Positions 1 through 9,166 of a stretch of 14,431 nucleotides of DNA are shown piece after piece. How positions within the stretch are numbered: position 1 is the first letter of the stretch; every line of letters starts with the position of its first letter. Location of the stretch: assembly GCA_019155205.2 (NCBI GenBank), contig JAHNZQ020003150.1, positions 2,763,282 to 2,777,712 of the forward strand, in the 5' to 3' direction. The stretch is from Gracilaria vermiculophylla. Its lineage: Eukaryota > Rhodophyta > Florideophyceae > Gracilariales > Gracilariaceae. The position numbers and the translations under genes are program-made. The notes under the pieces were generated by a model, which was not told the origin of the DNA, searched no databases, and was given only the letters and a program-made list of their open reading frames with translations.

Positions 1-224
1 ACAGTAAATTCTAAAATTGATCTAGCAATTAAGATTACCTCTAGGTCATCCACATGGCTGTTCTCCATGCGAACCGTACACACCACCTTTGGCGCCAAAT
101 ACTAGAATTACCTGACGGTCACTATACAACAGTAAGAAGAGGTAAGCAGAAGAAATCACCTTTTACCTAGAAGAGCTCTGGGGGCCATTGGTCCGATTCT
201 AGTGTAGCGGAGGTAGATTTTCCC
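1..224. other. Left flank, noncoding, possible remnant of another LTR/leader
   Basis: No reading frame of note. Homology between the two arms of the A/B pair stops exactly at base 225, so this stretch lies outside element A. It contains the perfect palindrome TTTGGCGCCAAA at 88-99, which resembles the TTGGCGCC-type primer-binding sites found just inside the 5' LTR of many Ty3/gypsy elements. If that reading is right, bases 1 to about 86 would be the end of an LTR and the rest a leader. I could not confirm it: no second copy of this sequence is in the window, and similarity to C's LTR end is marginal. Confidence 0.4.
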
Positions 225-409
225 TGTAGTACAGTGGCTCTTAAGGGAAAAATGGTGTTTTGGCCTTATGGTATAATATTCATAAGGACGGCTCGTATTT
301 TATAAACAGAGCCACGTGGTGCATAGTTCTGCCCGCGTGTGCTATAGTATCCTTAAGGGACGGTAGAATTTTTATTTATTTTAGCCTATTTACGCTGGTG
401 ATTACTACA
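225..409 (+). repeat. 5' LTR of element A (about 185 bp)
   Basis: It begins TGTAGTA at 225 and its inferred end is TACTACA at 403-409, a perfect 7-base terminal inverted repeat with the standard TG...CA ends. The equivalent segment of copy B (9350 down to 9167) has nearly the same length and ends TTAATACA. A TATA-like TTTATAAA lies near 298-305, and an E-box palindrome CACGTG at 313-318 is not kept in B. No same-strand partner LTR exists in the window, so the right boundary rests on the terminal repeat and on agreement between A and B. An LTR this short is at the low end for Ty3/gypsy elements. Confidence 0.65.
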
Positions 410-868
410 GTAGTAGGACCTGCAAAGGCGGGCTCCCGGCTTGATACTTAATCCGCCGGTTCAGCTCCTTCTCTGGGGAAGTAAAGACAAGCACCCTTGA
501 GTTTTCACCTACTTTTCCAGTTGTAGATTCTCGTCGATCATCATCAGGTGTTTAAGCCGCCGATCCCCAGGTCGCATCATAGCAGCGCCTGTAGGAGCAT
601 TGTACGCCCAGTGAACCTCGCCCTCCGCTTGGTGTTTGCGGATCCTCTTCAAGAAATACCCCGGCTCGCGACAGCGAATACCGAAGACCACCTTTAGGAA
701 CACGCACCTTTGGAGCCAACAAAAACTCCAAACGGACATTGTGCTTTACTACCTCGAAAAGAGGGCTGACAGCACCACAACCGGTCTTCCGACTTATAAG
801 GTCGCAGTTCCAATAGAATTCGCAAAAGTCGCAGCAGAACCGTGTTTCTAGTTCGCAACGACTGAGCC
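410..868 (+). other. Untranslated leader of element A
   Basis: This region lies between the inferred LTR end and the first Gag-like coding signal. It aligns with the leader of copy B (8708-9166, inverted), including the exact 11-mer GGCGGGCTCCC at 427-437 followed by ACTTAATC, and a well-conserved block around 535-640 (roughly three quarters identical by eye). No conventional TGG-starting primer-binding site is visible just inside the LTR. An ATG-started antisense frame (739 to 509) covers the conserved block and has a counterpart in B, but nothing shows that it is translated. Confidence 0.6.
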
Positions 869-3256
869 CCAACAGTGAAATTATTCCTTGAGGTGATTCG
901 GAAGAGGAAGAAAATCACCCCTGACTTCCTCCTCTATGAAAACCCTCAGAACATCCTGTGGAAACCCCGCTACAGAATCCTCAAGCAACCGACTCCGTCG
1001 GCGGGCGCAGCACGCGCAGCGCTCCCCAAGAGATGCCCGCCACACTAGGGGACCCTGAGAGTCTCCTTCGGAGTCCTGGCTCCTCTGAGGAGCGCTTCAG
1101 CAATTACCTTAGGAGAATACATGATCGAAGGCGAGCGGAAACCCCCGCAAAACCTCCGGGGAACGCCGTTGTGGAGATCGAAGAACCGCACATGGCATCG
1201 CAGCCGCCATCTCAGGAGCTGCAGGTACGGGAACACCCGGAGTCTAACTCCCTACTGGAGTTGCTGGCCCCGCGTCTAACGGATTGGCTCTCACAAGAGC
1301 TGGTCGAAAGAATACCTGCAGGTGTTGAAGCACCCTTCGGAGCGCGCCGCCACGTCCCTGTGGAGGAAATCGGAACGGAGAGCGCTCACCTTGCTGTGGA
1401 TGCTTTGCTGGATTCCGACCGCATCCTAAAGGTGATCTCAAATTTTATCCGTGCGGAGGTTCGTTCCCAAATCGTGCAGCTGCTCCTCGCAGCGGCGTTT
1501 CAAAGTTATTTATCCGTATAGAATAGGTTCCCTCTATCAACACCTAAGGTGACCCCGGGCAGAGAAGGACAGGATACTGCCATCCCCTACACCAGCAGAG
1601 GAGAGGTTACTACCGTAGGGAAACGGGACGACCTCAGGAATTTTGCTATGCACCTTCTAAATCTGACGCCCCGTGAAGGAGGACAGGATGCCGGTCGCTA
1701 AGTAATTCACCCACGGAGAGTAGGACAGGATACTCCTTGGGTGGATCGCTATAATGAGAGTATCATCAGTAACCCACACCACCTCAAGGAAAGACGACGA
1801 AAACAACGGAGGCAGAAAAGGAGAAAGCGTGACACCGATTCGAAGAGAAGCTCAGACTCCGAATCCGTAGGGAGCTCCAGCTTGGAGAACAGTATACCTC
1901 CCAAGGCGAAGAGCAGAAGGGTCAGAAACTTCATCCTGCTTAACGACCTTTTTGCCAAAGCGGTGGATTATGACACCTACAGGTTGAATGAGCGCTCCAC
2001 TGTCTACGACGTGTCGGTCGCTAAGCGACTCACAATGATCCAGCGCCGCATGGATATTCAAATGAAGAAGCACTTCTTCTCAGGCGAAGACCCCATCTCG
2101 GTGTTGAATTTTCTTGTGCGCTTCCGTTCAGTGTATAACACCAATGGTTTCCATGAAGGTGCCGCCGTATGGTGCTTTCAGTTCTATCACACAGGCCAAG
2201 CGCACTCCCTGGTGTAGCCGTGCCTCATGGGGGAGAGCACCATTGTGTATGATCTTGGAAGGGAGATTTTGACGACGTACCCGAAGGTGGTCAATCTACT
2301 CCTGGAATGGTACGCCGCGGATGAGGTGATAGTCAATGCTGATGCTGAAGCCTCCTATAGGCAGAACACGGGAATGACCGAGATGCAGTTCTCACAGAAG
2401 CTGTGGACGAAGGCCCTACGGTGTGAGAACGTGTACTCCGAACGGCGGTTGAAGTCGTTGATTGTCGAGGGACTCCTCCCTTCGATCCGCACGAGGGTGC
2501 ATAATCACCTTACATTGCACCCAAAGACCATCTATACGGAGGGAGCGCGTTTCCCGGAATCCTATGGGGATACCTACCGTGTCGCTCGCCGCAGCCATAC
2601 TCCACTTTCGGACAAACTGGCGGCCGCAACGACCCGTCGTGCATCCCTAATGAATTTGGACTCCAGCACCTCGGAAGAGGTCGACGAGCTCATGCTCGTA
2701 GGAGAGCAAGAGGCCCTTGCCCTCACATACGCCTCATCTCAGGGAGCACGGTCTAGGACGAGGACACTCTCGTCCCCCACTGTGTACCCCTCGGCAGGAT
2801 CTTACAGAAGTGTCCGATTTGCGAACCCTCGAGGCTACCCACCGCCTTGCAGGATTTGCTTGTCTCGAGAGCCAGCACACTTATGACTCTCACCCCGGCA
2901 GTGGGGGCCACCATCCTGCAGGAACCGGAGAAAACCTTCCAGGACCTAAAGGACACACCAACGGAGAGCGGAAGTTGTCGAACCACATATCGCGACATCC
3001 GCTTCCCTCAAGGATACTACGGTTACTGTGCTCCATTGTGGGTGCAGCCTGTCCCACTGTCAATTGCACGCGAAACGCAGCTGCAGGTGCCCAAGCCGGT
3101 TGCACCTCAAGGTAACACGTCGCATCGCGATGCACAACCGCAGTAGCCGTCCCCGACTGCAACTCAGCTCCTCTCCAACCAGAAAAACACTCAGAGCCAC
3201 GCGAAGAGGCTCCACGTGGCTCCATACCATCGAGCCTCAGCTCCATAGAGGTCGCC
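869..3256 (+). pseudogene. gag: Gag polyprotein of element A, broken
   Basis: Structural polyprotein that would form the virus-like particle. Most of it reads in frame 1 from about 958 to 2883, interrupted by stops at 1519 (TAG), 1699 (TAA) and 2215 (TAG). It then shifts to frame 3 (to about 3146) and frame 2. Visible parts in order: an acidic/proline-rich N-terminal region ending in the motif LLLAAAFQSY (near 1490); three G-Q-D repeats (1567, 1681, 1723); a strongly basic stretch followed by Ser/Asp/Glu (about 1780-1890); a capsid-like region (about 1930-2600) with an aromatic WCFQFY segment; a Ser/Thr/Arg-rich tail; and a C-x2-C remnant of a zinc knuckle at 2854-2865. There is no convincing ATG; the coding signal starts near 869 by similarity to B. 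Assignment as Gag rests on position and layout, since Gag sequences diverge fast. Confidence 0.85.
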
Positions 3257-4098
3257 TTTAGGAAAAGAGGAGAAGCCGTCGGCTCTGTCGACGCAGAATC
3301 GGTGGGCCTACCAATCCCGTTGGACCCGTTTGACAACTTTGAGGATTTTGTTTGCACGCTCCGCCATGAGACCTACAAAGGTATTAGCCTCTATGGGATG
3401 TTCCCTCGCTGGCCTCCACCGGAGCTGGCCTCAGTCTGGTGCACGCCGACGTGCTCCCACGGTCTGCTCTCGGCTCTTTGAGGACTGGCAAGCTTTTTAC
3501 GATGCGCGATGCGTCGTGTCGAGCATTGACCATCCTTGGCGAAATCCCCTTCTATCTCCGGCAGGGCTCTTTACAGGTGAAATTGTGGTTCCTCGTGGCG
3601 ACCAACTGGGCCACGCAATGCATATTGGGCACTTCCTTTGTGGATCGATATGTACGTGCCATCTATCAACGCCTGCGGAAGGTGACTTTTGACGACGCCG
3701 CCCCTGTATATATCGTATCCGCATCTCCAGGACCGGGCGCCAACGCACGTCACGTGGGAAACCTTCCTTGGGAGACGCAGTCGAATAAGCTCCGAGTAGT
3801 GAAGAGTATCCAAATACCCGCGAGGAGTCAGGCCAAAGTTTGGGTGCAGACCTTTGCATCTGGCCTTTCATTCCTATAGAGGAGTCCACACCTGACGACG
3901 AAGCAGCACTCCATGATAGTGAAAGTTGTTATGCGATTAATACCGAACATTCCCTTCAAGGTCGTGCTCACCGACCTGAAGGAGTGACCGTTACGGCTCT
4001 AAAAAGGAACTGTCGTCGGACTCGCACTACCCGCCCCTGCAGGACTGGCTCATCTTCCTCGTATGGAAGATCTTGTGGACCGCGATTAAATCGCCTTC
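3257..4098 (+). pseudogene. Aspartic protease and protease-RT linker of element A, broken
   Basis: Pepsin-type retroviral protease that would cleave Gag-Pol. The N-terminal part is in frame 2 (3257 to about 3400), then the frame returns to 1. At the active site the expected Asp-Thr-Gly reads Ser-Thr-Gly-Ala-Gly (3415-3429). Copy B still has Asp-Thr-Gly there, and A lacks about 23 bases just upstream, which explains both the frame change and the lost catalytic aspartate. The C-terminal protease signature Ile-Leu-Gly is at 3622-3630, followed by TSFVDRYV. A linker resembling those of other Ty3/gypsy Pol proteins continues in frame 1 with stops at 3877, 3985, 4000 and 4087. The enzyme cannot be functional. 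Confidence 0.85.
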
Positions 4099-5590
4099 AT
4101 GAAGTCTGAAGCGACTTGGACGGCTCCAGAGGAAGAAAATCCTGCCACCTGGCAGGAGAAGCTCCAAATTGGCGAAGATTTCGAAGGGCATCGCCATAGG
4201 ATAGTGGAGATGCTATTCACCTTTGAGGACATGTGGTCTGGTCGACTGGGGTATGTCAGCCTGGCAAAGCACAGGAAGTATGTCAATCCTAGTGCAAAAC
4301 CGGTACATCAACTCCCTAGGACGGCTGGGCCCCATGTACGCGATTTTGAACGCGATAAGGTCCATAGAATGCTGGGCAAGGGCGTTATCGAGCCTTTTCA
4401 TTCCGAATGAGGCTCTTCAGTGGTGTTTGTGAAGAAGAAAGACGGCTCATAGAGGTTCTGTGTTGACTATAGACGCCTCAACGAGGTACCGAAACGTGAT
4501 TCGTACCTGATACCCCGTGTGCATGAATCTACCGACTTCTTAGTTGATTCGTCCGTTTTCTCCACGATGGATGCTAACAGCGGCTACTGACAGATTGAGA
4601 TGGACGACTCCGATAAGGATAAGACAACGTTCACCTCGCACTGTGGGATTTTTAGGTTCCTAAGGATCCCATTTAGATTAAAGAGTGCAACCGCTACGTT
4701 CTAACGAGCATTGGACAAAATCCTGTCAAAATTGAAGTACCAGTACGCTTTGGTGTATATTGATGATATCATCATATACTTCCGCAGCCTGGAGGTGCAC
4801 GTAATGCATAAGAAGCACGTGCTCCAAATCTTAAAGGATATTGGACTCACCTTGAAGCTGGAGAAATGCTTCTTTTTCAAGTCTTCGGTGGATTACCTGG
4901 GGCACTTTGTGCTCCCGTGCCGCCGATAGGTTTCCAGAAAAACTCAGGACGCCATCAAGGAAGCTTACCTTCCCACAAACCAGACGGAGCTTCGCTCTGT
5001 TTTAGGGTTGTGTAATGTGTTCCGGGGGTTCGTACCGAATTTCTCCCGTAGAACGGCGCCCTTTAATCGCCTCTTGAAGAACGACAAACCGACGCAACTG
5101 GTTATCTTGACGGACGAGGAATTTGAAGCCTTTAACACCCTGAAGAGGAGGTTAATAGAACCACCGATCTTGGTACTTCCGAAGCTGCACGGCCGAATGG
5201 TGCTGGACACTGACGCCTGTAAATATCAGGCCAAATGTGCCCTCCTAAAGGAGCAAGGTGGACGTCAACGCATCGGATCCTGGAGTTACAGCCACCCACC
5301 TACGGAACGGAATTATTCCACCTTGGAGCGCGAATGTCTTGCCATCGTGTAGGCGGTTTTGCTTTTAGGCCGATACCTGCAAGGCGCGCGTTTCACTTTG
5401 AGGACCGACCACGCACCACTGAAGTGGATACTGACTTTGAAGGACGATTCTGGTGGCTTGGAAAGGTGTAGGCTACGCCTCCTGGACTTCGAGATTTACA
5501 TCGTCCACCGTCCTGGCATAGAACACCAGGTACCGAACGCGCTCTCCCAAATCTCCACCGAGGGCACAGACAAAACACTTTTGGAGGACA
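4099..5590 (+). pseudogene. Reverse transcriptase and RNase H of element A, broken
   Basis: RNA-directed DNA polymerase plus RNase H, which copies the element's RNA into DNA. All in frame 1. RT motifs in order: VKKKDGS (near 4430), CVDYRRLN, FSTMDANSGY with its catalytic Asp at 4570-4572, and YIDD at 4756-4767 (complete). These are followed by the thumb/connection and RNase H with TDA (Asp at 5212-5214), a YSTLERECLAIV segment and the RTDHAPLKW motif (Asp at 5407-5409), ending in the HRPGIEHQVPNALS motif (about 5506-5550). In-frame stops occur at 4408, 4450, 4588, 4702, 4927 and 5350. At least four (4408, 4588, 4702, 5350) sit where the family normally has Trp or Gln. No frameshift is needed, so the frame was lost by point mutations. 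Confidence 0.95.
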
Positions 5591-6097
5591 TGATTCCGTG
5601 TTTGGTCCTACAGGATGCCGCCGGAAAAGAAGGATTCGATGGAGAATGCTTGGAATGCTGTGAACCTGGAGGAAAGTACAGTGGGTTCCCTGAGGTGATG
5701 GCTCTTGTTGAGGAGGAGAAAGAAGTTCTCCTCATCACCGTAATGGAGTTTTTGAAGTGGCAGAGTACGGATGCGTACTGCAAGGAGTGCCTCGCCACTG
5801 TAGGTAGTCTAACATCTTCATTTGATGTCGATAGGGACGGCGTACTAGTACGCCGCGCTCCGCTGTATGAAGCTCTACAAAAGGTATTACCGACGAAACT
5901 ACGGGCGAGGGTGCTGTATGTCTCGCATTATCCACGCCTTGCCGGGCACCCCAGTGGATCGCGGAGGTACTGCACCATGCGTAGGGAGTTCTATTGGCCG
6001 AACATGGCTAATGACGCTTTCCAAACGGTGGCGGGTTGCTACTCCTGCGCCATCGCTGAGGGAAAATTATGGAAACAGCGGACGCCGCTCACTCTGC
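5591..6097 (+). pseudogene. Integrase N-terminus of element A, truncated
   Basis: It would insert the cDNA into host chromosomes. Frame 1 continues from RNase H without a stop to the breakpoint. The HHCC zinc-binding domain is complete: His codons at 5926-5928 and 5947-5949, Cys codons at 6037-6039 and 6046-6048, with the usual FYWPNM segment between. About 16 codons later, after a TPLTL-like stretch (to about 6096), similarity to integrase ends and the opposite strand becomes protease sequence of copy B. The DDE catalytic core is absent. The open frame continuing to a TGA at 6139 is B's DNA read antisense. Confidence 0.9.
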
Positions 6098-6286
6098 CAG
6101 ATTGGAGCCATCTCCGGTGTCGAGGAAAGCGGGCTTCGTGATGGAAGCGAGCGGGGAACCACCGATAAAGGCAAACATTTTGTAATTCTCAAGGTGTAGC
6201 GTGCAAACAGATTCCTCGTAGGCGTCGAGTGGGTCCAACTAGATTGGGGGGCCCGCCAATTCTGCTCGACAGAGCGGACGGCTTCT
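6098..6286 (-). pseudogene. Protease N-terminus of element B, truncated
   Basis: Minus-strand sequence corresponding to A's protease start. It keeps a recognisable active site, FLDTG followed by D-G-S-N-L, with the Asp-Thr-Gly codons at 6121-6113. About ten bases past Asn-Leu the similarity to A ends, so only the first catalytic loop survives. A one-base deletion relative to A near 6285 puts this segment out of frame with B's gag. Its value is comparative: it shows which residues A lost by deletion. Confidence 0.85.
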
Positions 6287-8707
6287 CCCCCTCTCCTGAA
6301 GGCAACCTCTGTGGAGCTGAGGCTCAATGAGAAGAAGCCACTCGGAGAATCTATTCGTGGTCCTGAGGGTAGTCTTGGATGGAGGAGGTCTGAGCTCCAG
6401 TAGGGGAGGACTGCTGCGGTTTTGCATTGAGATTCGACGCGTTTTTCGGAGATTCAAACGGTTTGGATACCCAACCGTGCAATACCGGCACAAGTGACAG
6501 TGCAACGGGCTCCACTCCCGGTGGAGCGCGGGTACCGTAGTTTCCTTGAGGCGTAGTTTCCTTGAGGGGAGCGGATGTCGCAATACGCGCTTCGATAACT
6601 TCCGCTCTCTATTGGTGTGTCCTTCAGGTCCCAGAAGTTCTTCTCCTGTCCCTGCAGGATGGCGGCCGTTATTGCTGGGGAGAGATTCGTAAAGTTCAAT
6701 GGCTCTTGAGACAAGCAAATCCTGCAAGGCGGTAGTTAGCCTCGAGGGTTCGCAAATCGAACACCCCTGTATGATCCTGCCGAGGCGTACAAAGTGGGAG
6801 ATGATGGTCTTCTCGTCCTAAATGGTGCTCCCTGAGATGAGGCGTGCGGTAGGGCAAGGACTTCTTGCTCTCTGACGAACTTGAGCTCCTCGACCTCCCC
6901 TGAGGTGCTGGAGGCCAACATGAGGGCGGATGCCGGACTGGTCCTTGAGGCTGTCGGGTTTTCCGGAATCGGAGCGTGGCTGAAACGAGCGGCACAGTGG
7001 GTTTCTCCATAGGACTCCGCGAATCGTGCTAGCTCCATATAGGTGGTCTTTAGGTGCGATGTCAAGTGATTACGAACCCTGGCACGGATCGAGAGAAAGA
7101 GTCCCTCGACAAAAAACGAATTCAACCGCCCTTCGGCGTACTTGTTCCCACACCGTAGGGCCTTCGTTCACAGCTTTTGCAAGAGCTCGATCTCGCTCAT
7201 TTCCGTGTTATGGCTACAGAAGGTGACTTCAGCGTCAGCATCGGCTATCAACGCATCCGTCGCGTACCGTTTGAGGAGGAAATTCACCCCCTCCGGGTAA
7301 ATCGATATGATCTTCGTCCCACAGTCATCCACAACGGTGATTTCTCCCGTGAGGCACACCTGTACCAGCGGGTGCACCTGGAGGGTGAGGTAGTAATAAA
7401 AGCACCGTATGGCGACACCATTATAAACACAATTGGCATTAAACGCTGAACGGAAGCGTGTGAGAAACTTCAACACCGTGATGGGGTCTCCATCTGACAA
7501 GGGGTTTTTTTTCATCTGGACATCAATCCGGCGCTGGACCTTCGTGAGTCGCTTAGTGACCGACGCGTCGTAAAGAGTGGAGCGATCATTCAACTAGTAG
7601 CTGTCATAATTCACCACTTTGGCGAAGAGATCGGTAAGTGGGACAACCTTCTTGACCCTTCTGCTTTTTTACTTGGGAGTTATACTGTTCTCCGAACTGG
7701 AGTTTTTTATGGATTCAAAGTGTGAGCCTCTCTTCGAATCGGTTTTTCGCTTTTTACTTTTCTCCATCCGTTTCTTTCGGCGTCTTTCCATTAGGTGATT
7801 TGGGTGACTGACGATACCCCCGTTATCGCGATCCACCAGAGAACAAGCCTTTCCTTATCTCCTAGGGTAAAGTTCTTTGCGACCAGTATCCTGTCCTTCT
7901 CCTCGGGGCGTCAGGTCCAGACGGTGCATAGCAGTATTCCTGAGGTGTTCTCGTATCCCTACGGCAGTGTACGTTCCTTCTCTAGAGTAGGCGGTGGCAG
8001 TATCCTGTCCTTTTCTGCCATGGGTTACCTTAGAAGTTGATATAGGTAACCTCTCCTGTACGGAAGAATAACTTTGAAACGCCGCTGCAAAGAGCAACTA
8101 CGCGGCTTGGGAACAAATCACCGCACGGATAACATCTGAGACCAACTCTGGGAAGAGGGCCGAATCACACAAAGCATCTATGGCTCGGTGATCACTCTCT
8201 GGTGCGACTCCCTCCACTAGAGCGTAAAGATATGCACCCATATGTGCCTCAAAACCTTCAGGGATTCTTCCGCCCAGCTTCTATGACAACTGATCCGTAA
8301 GGCGTGGGGTCGACGACTCCAGGAGGGAGTTAGCCTCTGGGTGTTTCTGTCCCTACAGCTCCTAAGATGTCGGGCTGCGATGTCGTGTGCTGTTCTTCAA
8401 CCTCCACGTCGGCATTCTCCAGAGTTGTCGCAGGGGATTCCAATTGCCTCCGATCTTTCACTCTCCTAAGGCGATTTCTGAAACGCTACCTAGGAGGTCA
8501 GGCTTCCTAAGGCGACTTTCAGGCTCCTCCAGTCTGACGGGCATCTCCTGCAGAGCGCTGCTTGTCCTGCGCCCACCGACGGAGTCTGGTGCCTAAGGGT
8601 CCTGTATGGTGGTTTCAATTGGGGGTTCCGAGGGGTCATATAAGAGTAAGTCAAAGACGAATACCTTCCACTTCCGAGTCCCCTTTCAGGGCGAATTTCA
8701 CTGTTGG
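6287..8707 (-). pseudogene. gag: Gag polyprotein of element B, broken
   Basis: Counterpart of A's Gag. One register from about 8650 to 6290 contains, in order, the N-terminal region with SVGGRR and ALQEMP (near 8540-8585), the FAAAFQSY motif (near 8080), two clear G-Q-D repeats (8010-8002 and 7896-7888) and a decayed third, the basic stretch (about 7790-7720), the capsid-like region (about 7640-6950) and a C-R-I-C zinc-knuckle remnant near 6720. Stops in this register include 8362-8364, 8098-8100, 7855-7857, 7669-7671, 7594-7596 and 6736-6738. The long single register indicates that gag originally ran unbroken towards the protease. Confidence 0.85.
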
Positions 8708-9166
8708 TTTCCGATCGATGCCAACCGGAGACGCTGTTGTGTCGTGACTCATGTGACTGCTTTGGGAAACGGACCTTCTAGGTCAGAAGACTAGTTGTGG
8801 TACCTTCAGTTTTACTTTCCAATCGGTAGTGCACAATTTTCTTTAAAATATTTTGGTGACTTCAAAGGCACAAGCTCCTAAAGGTGCTCTGCGGTAATCA
8901 CGGTCACCAGCCGGGGAATTCCAGTAACGAGGCTCCCAATCACCAAGCGGAGAAGGAAGTTCACTGGTCAGACAATGCTTTTACAGGCGTTGCTATGAGG
9001 AAACCTGGGAGTCGGCGGCTTAGGAATCTGAAGGCGTTCGACAAGCATCTCCTACTGGAAAAACTAGGAGAAGAGTCAAAGATGCTTGGTTTTTTTCTCC
9101 AAGAAGTGGAGCTTGACCGGCAGATTAAGTACCGTGCTGGGAGCCCGCCTCGACTGGTCTCTCTAC
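8708..9166 (-). other. Untranslated leader of element B
   Basis: Inverted counterpart of A's leader at 410-868, similar in length and with shared blocks (GGGAGCCCGCC on the plus strand at 9139-9149; conserved block around 8920-9050). The plus-strand open frame 8884-9174 lies antisense to it and starts at GTG. It matches A's antisense frame 739-509, but this is expected if the DNA itself is homologous. Confidence 0.6.

Larger units (their letters stand above)
225..3430. repeat. Left arm of large inverted repeat (pairs with 6098-9350)
   Basis: The reverse complement of 6098-9350 aligns along this whole arm in the same order: LTR, leader, gag, zinc-knuckle region, protease start. By eye identity is roughly 65-80 percent, with small indels and one deletion of about 23 bases in the left arm just before the protease active site. 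Anchors include TGTAGTACAGTGG (225-237 and 9338-9350), the 11-base block GGCGGGCTCCC (427-437 and 9139-9149), and the GGACAGGAT repeats in gag. The divergence means the arms are old, or were distinct copies before they met. Confidence 0.92.
225..6097 (+). mobile_element. Element A: truncated, inactivated Ty3/gypsy retrotransposon
   Basis: The order LTR, leader, gag, protease, reverse transcriptase, RNase H, integrase zinc finger is that of a Ty3/gypsy (Metaviridae) element. The 5' end is set at 225 because similarity to inverted copy B begins exactly there, with TGTAGTACAGTGG. The 3' part is missing: after the integrase HHCC finger (last cysteine codon 6046-6048) and about 16 more codons, the sequence switches to protease sequence of copy B on the other strand. 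The integrase catalytic core, C-terminus, polypurine tract and 3' LTR are absent. Gag runs mostly in frame 1, then frames 3 and 2, and pol returns to frame 1. Stops and frameshifts throughout make it non-autonomous and dead. Confidence 0.95.

Noticed and set aside
403..416. Near-palindrome TACTACAGTAGTA as an operator-like site
   Set aside because: Better explained as the LTR terminus TACTACA next to the first leader bases GTAGTA.
260..451. 63-codon plus-strand frame in A's LTR
   Set aside because: It crosses the inferred LTR end and the leader, has no counterpart frame in B, and the region has regulatory rather than coding features.
2890..3357. 155-codon minus-strand open frame across gag/protease of A
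   Set aside because: Antisense to coding sequence that aligns with copy B on the sense strand; no domain recognised. Treated as a shadow frame.
2850..3430. Programmed frameshift between gag and protease in A
   Set aside because: Copy B reads in one register through the same zone to about 6290, and A's shifts coincide with small indels and a deletion of about 23 bases, so decay explains them.
6098..6199. Apparent continuation of A's integrase past 6097 (frame 2 contains a TDKGKHFVILK-like string)
   Set aside because: It briefly resembles the integrase core start, but the reverse complement aligns base by base with A's protease start at about 3310-3430 and includes an intact DTG, so the segment belongs to B.
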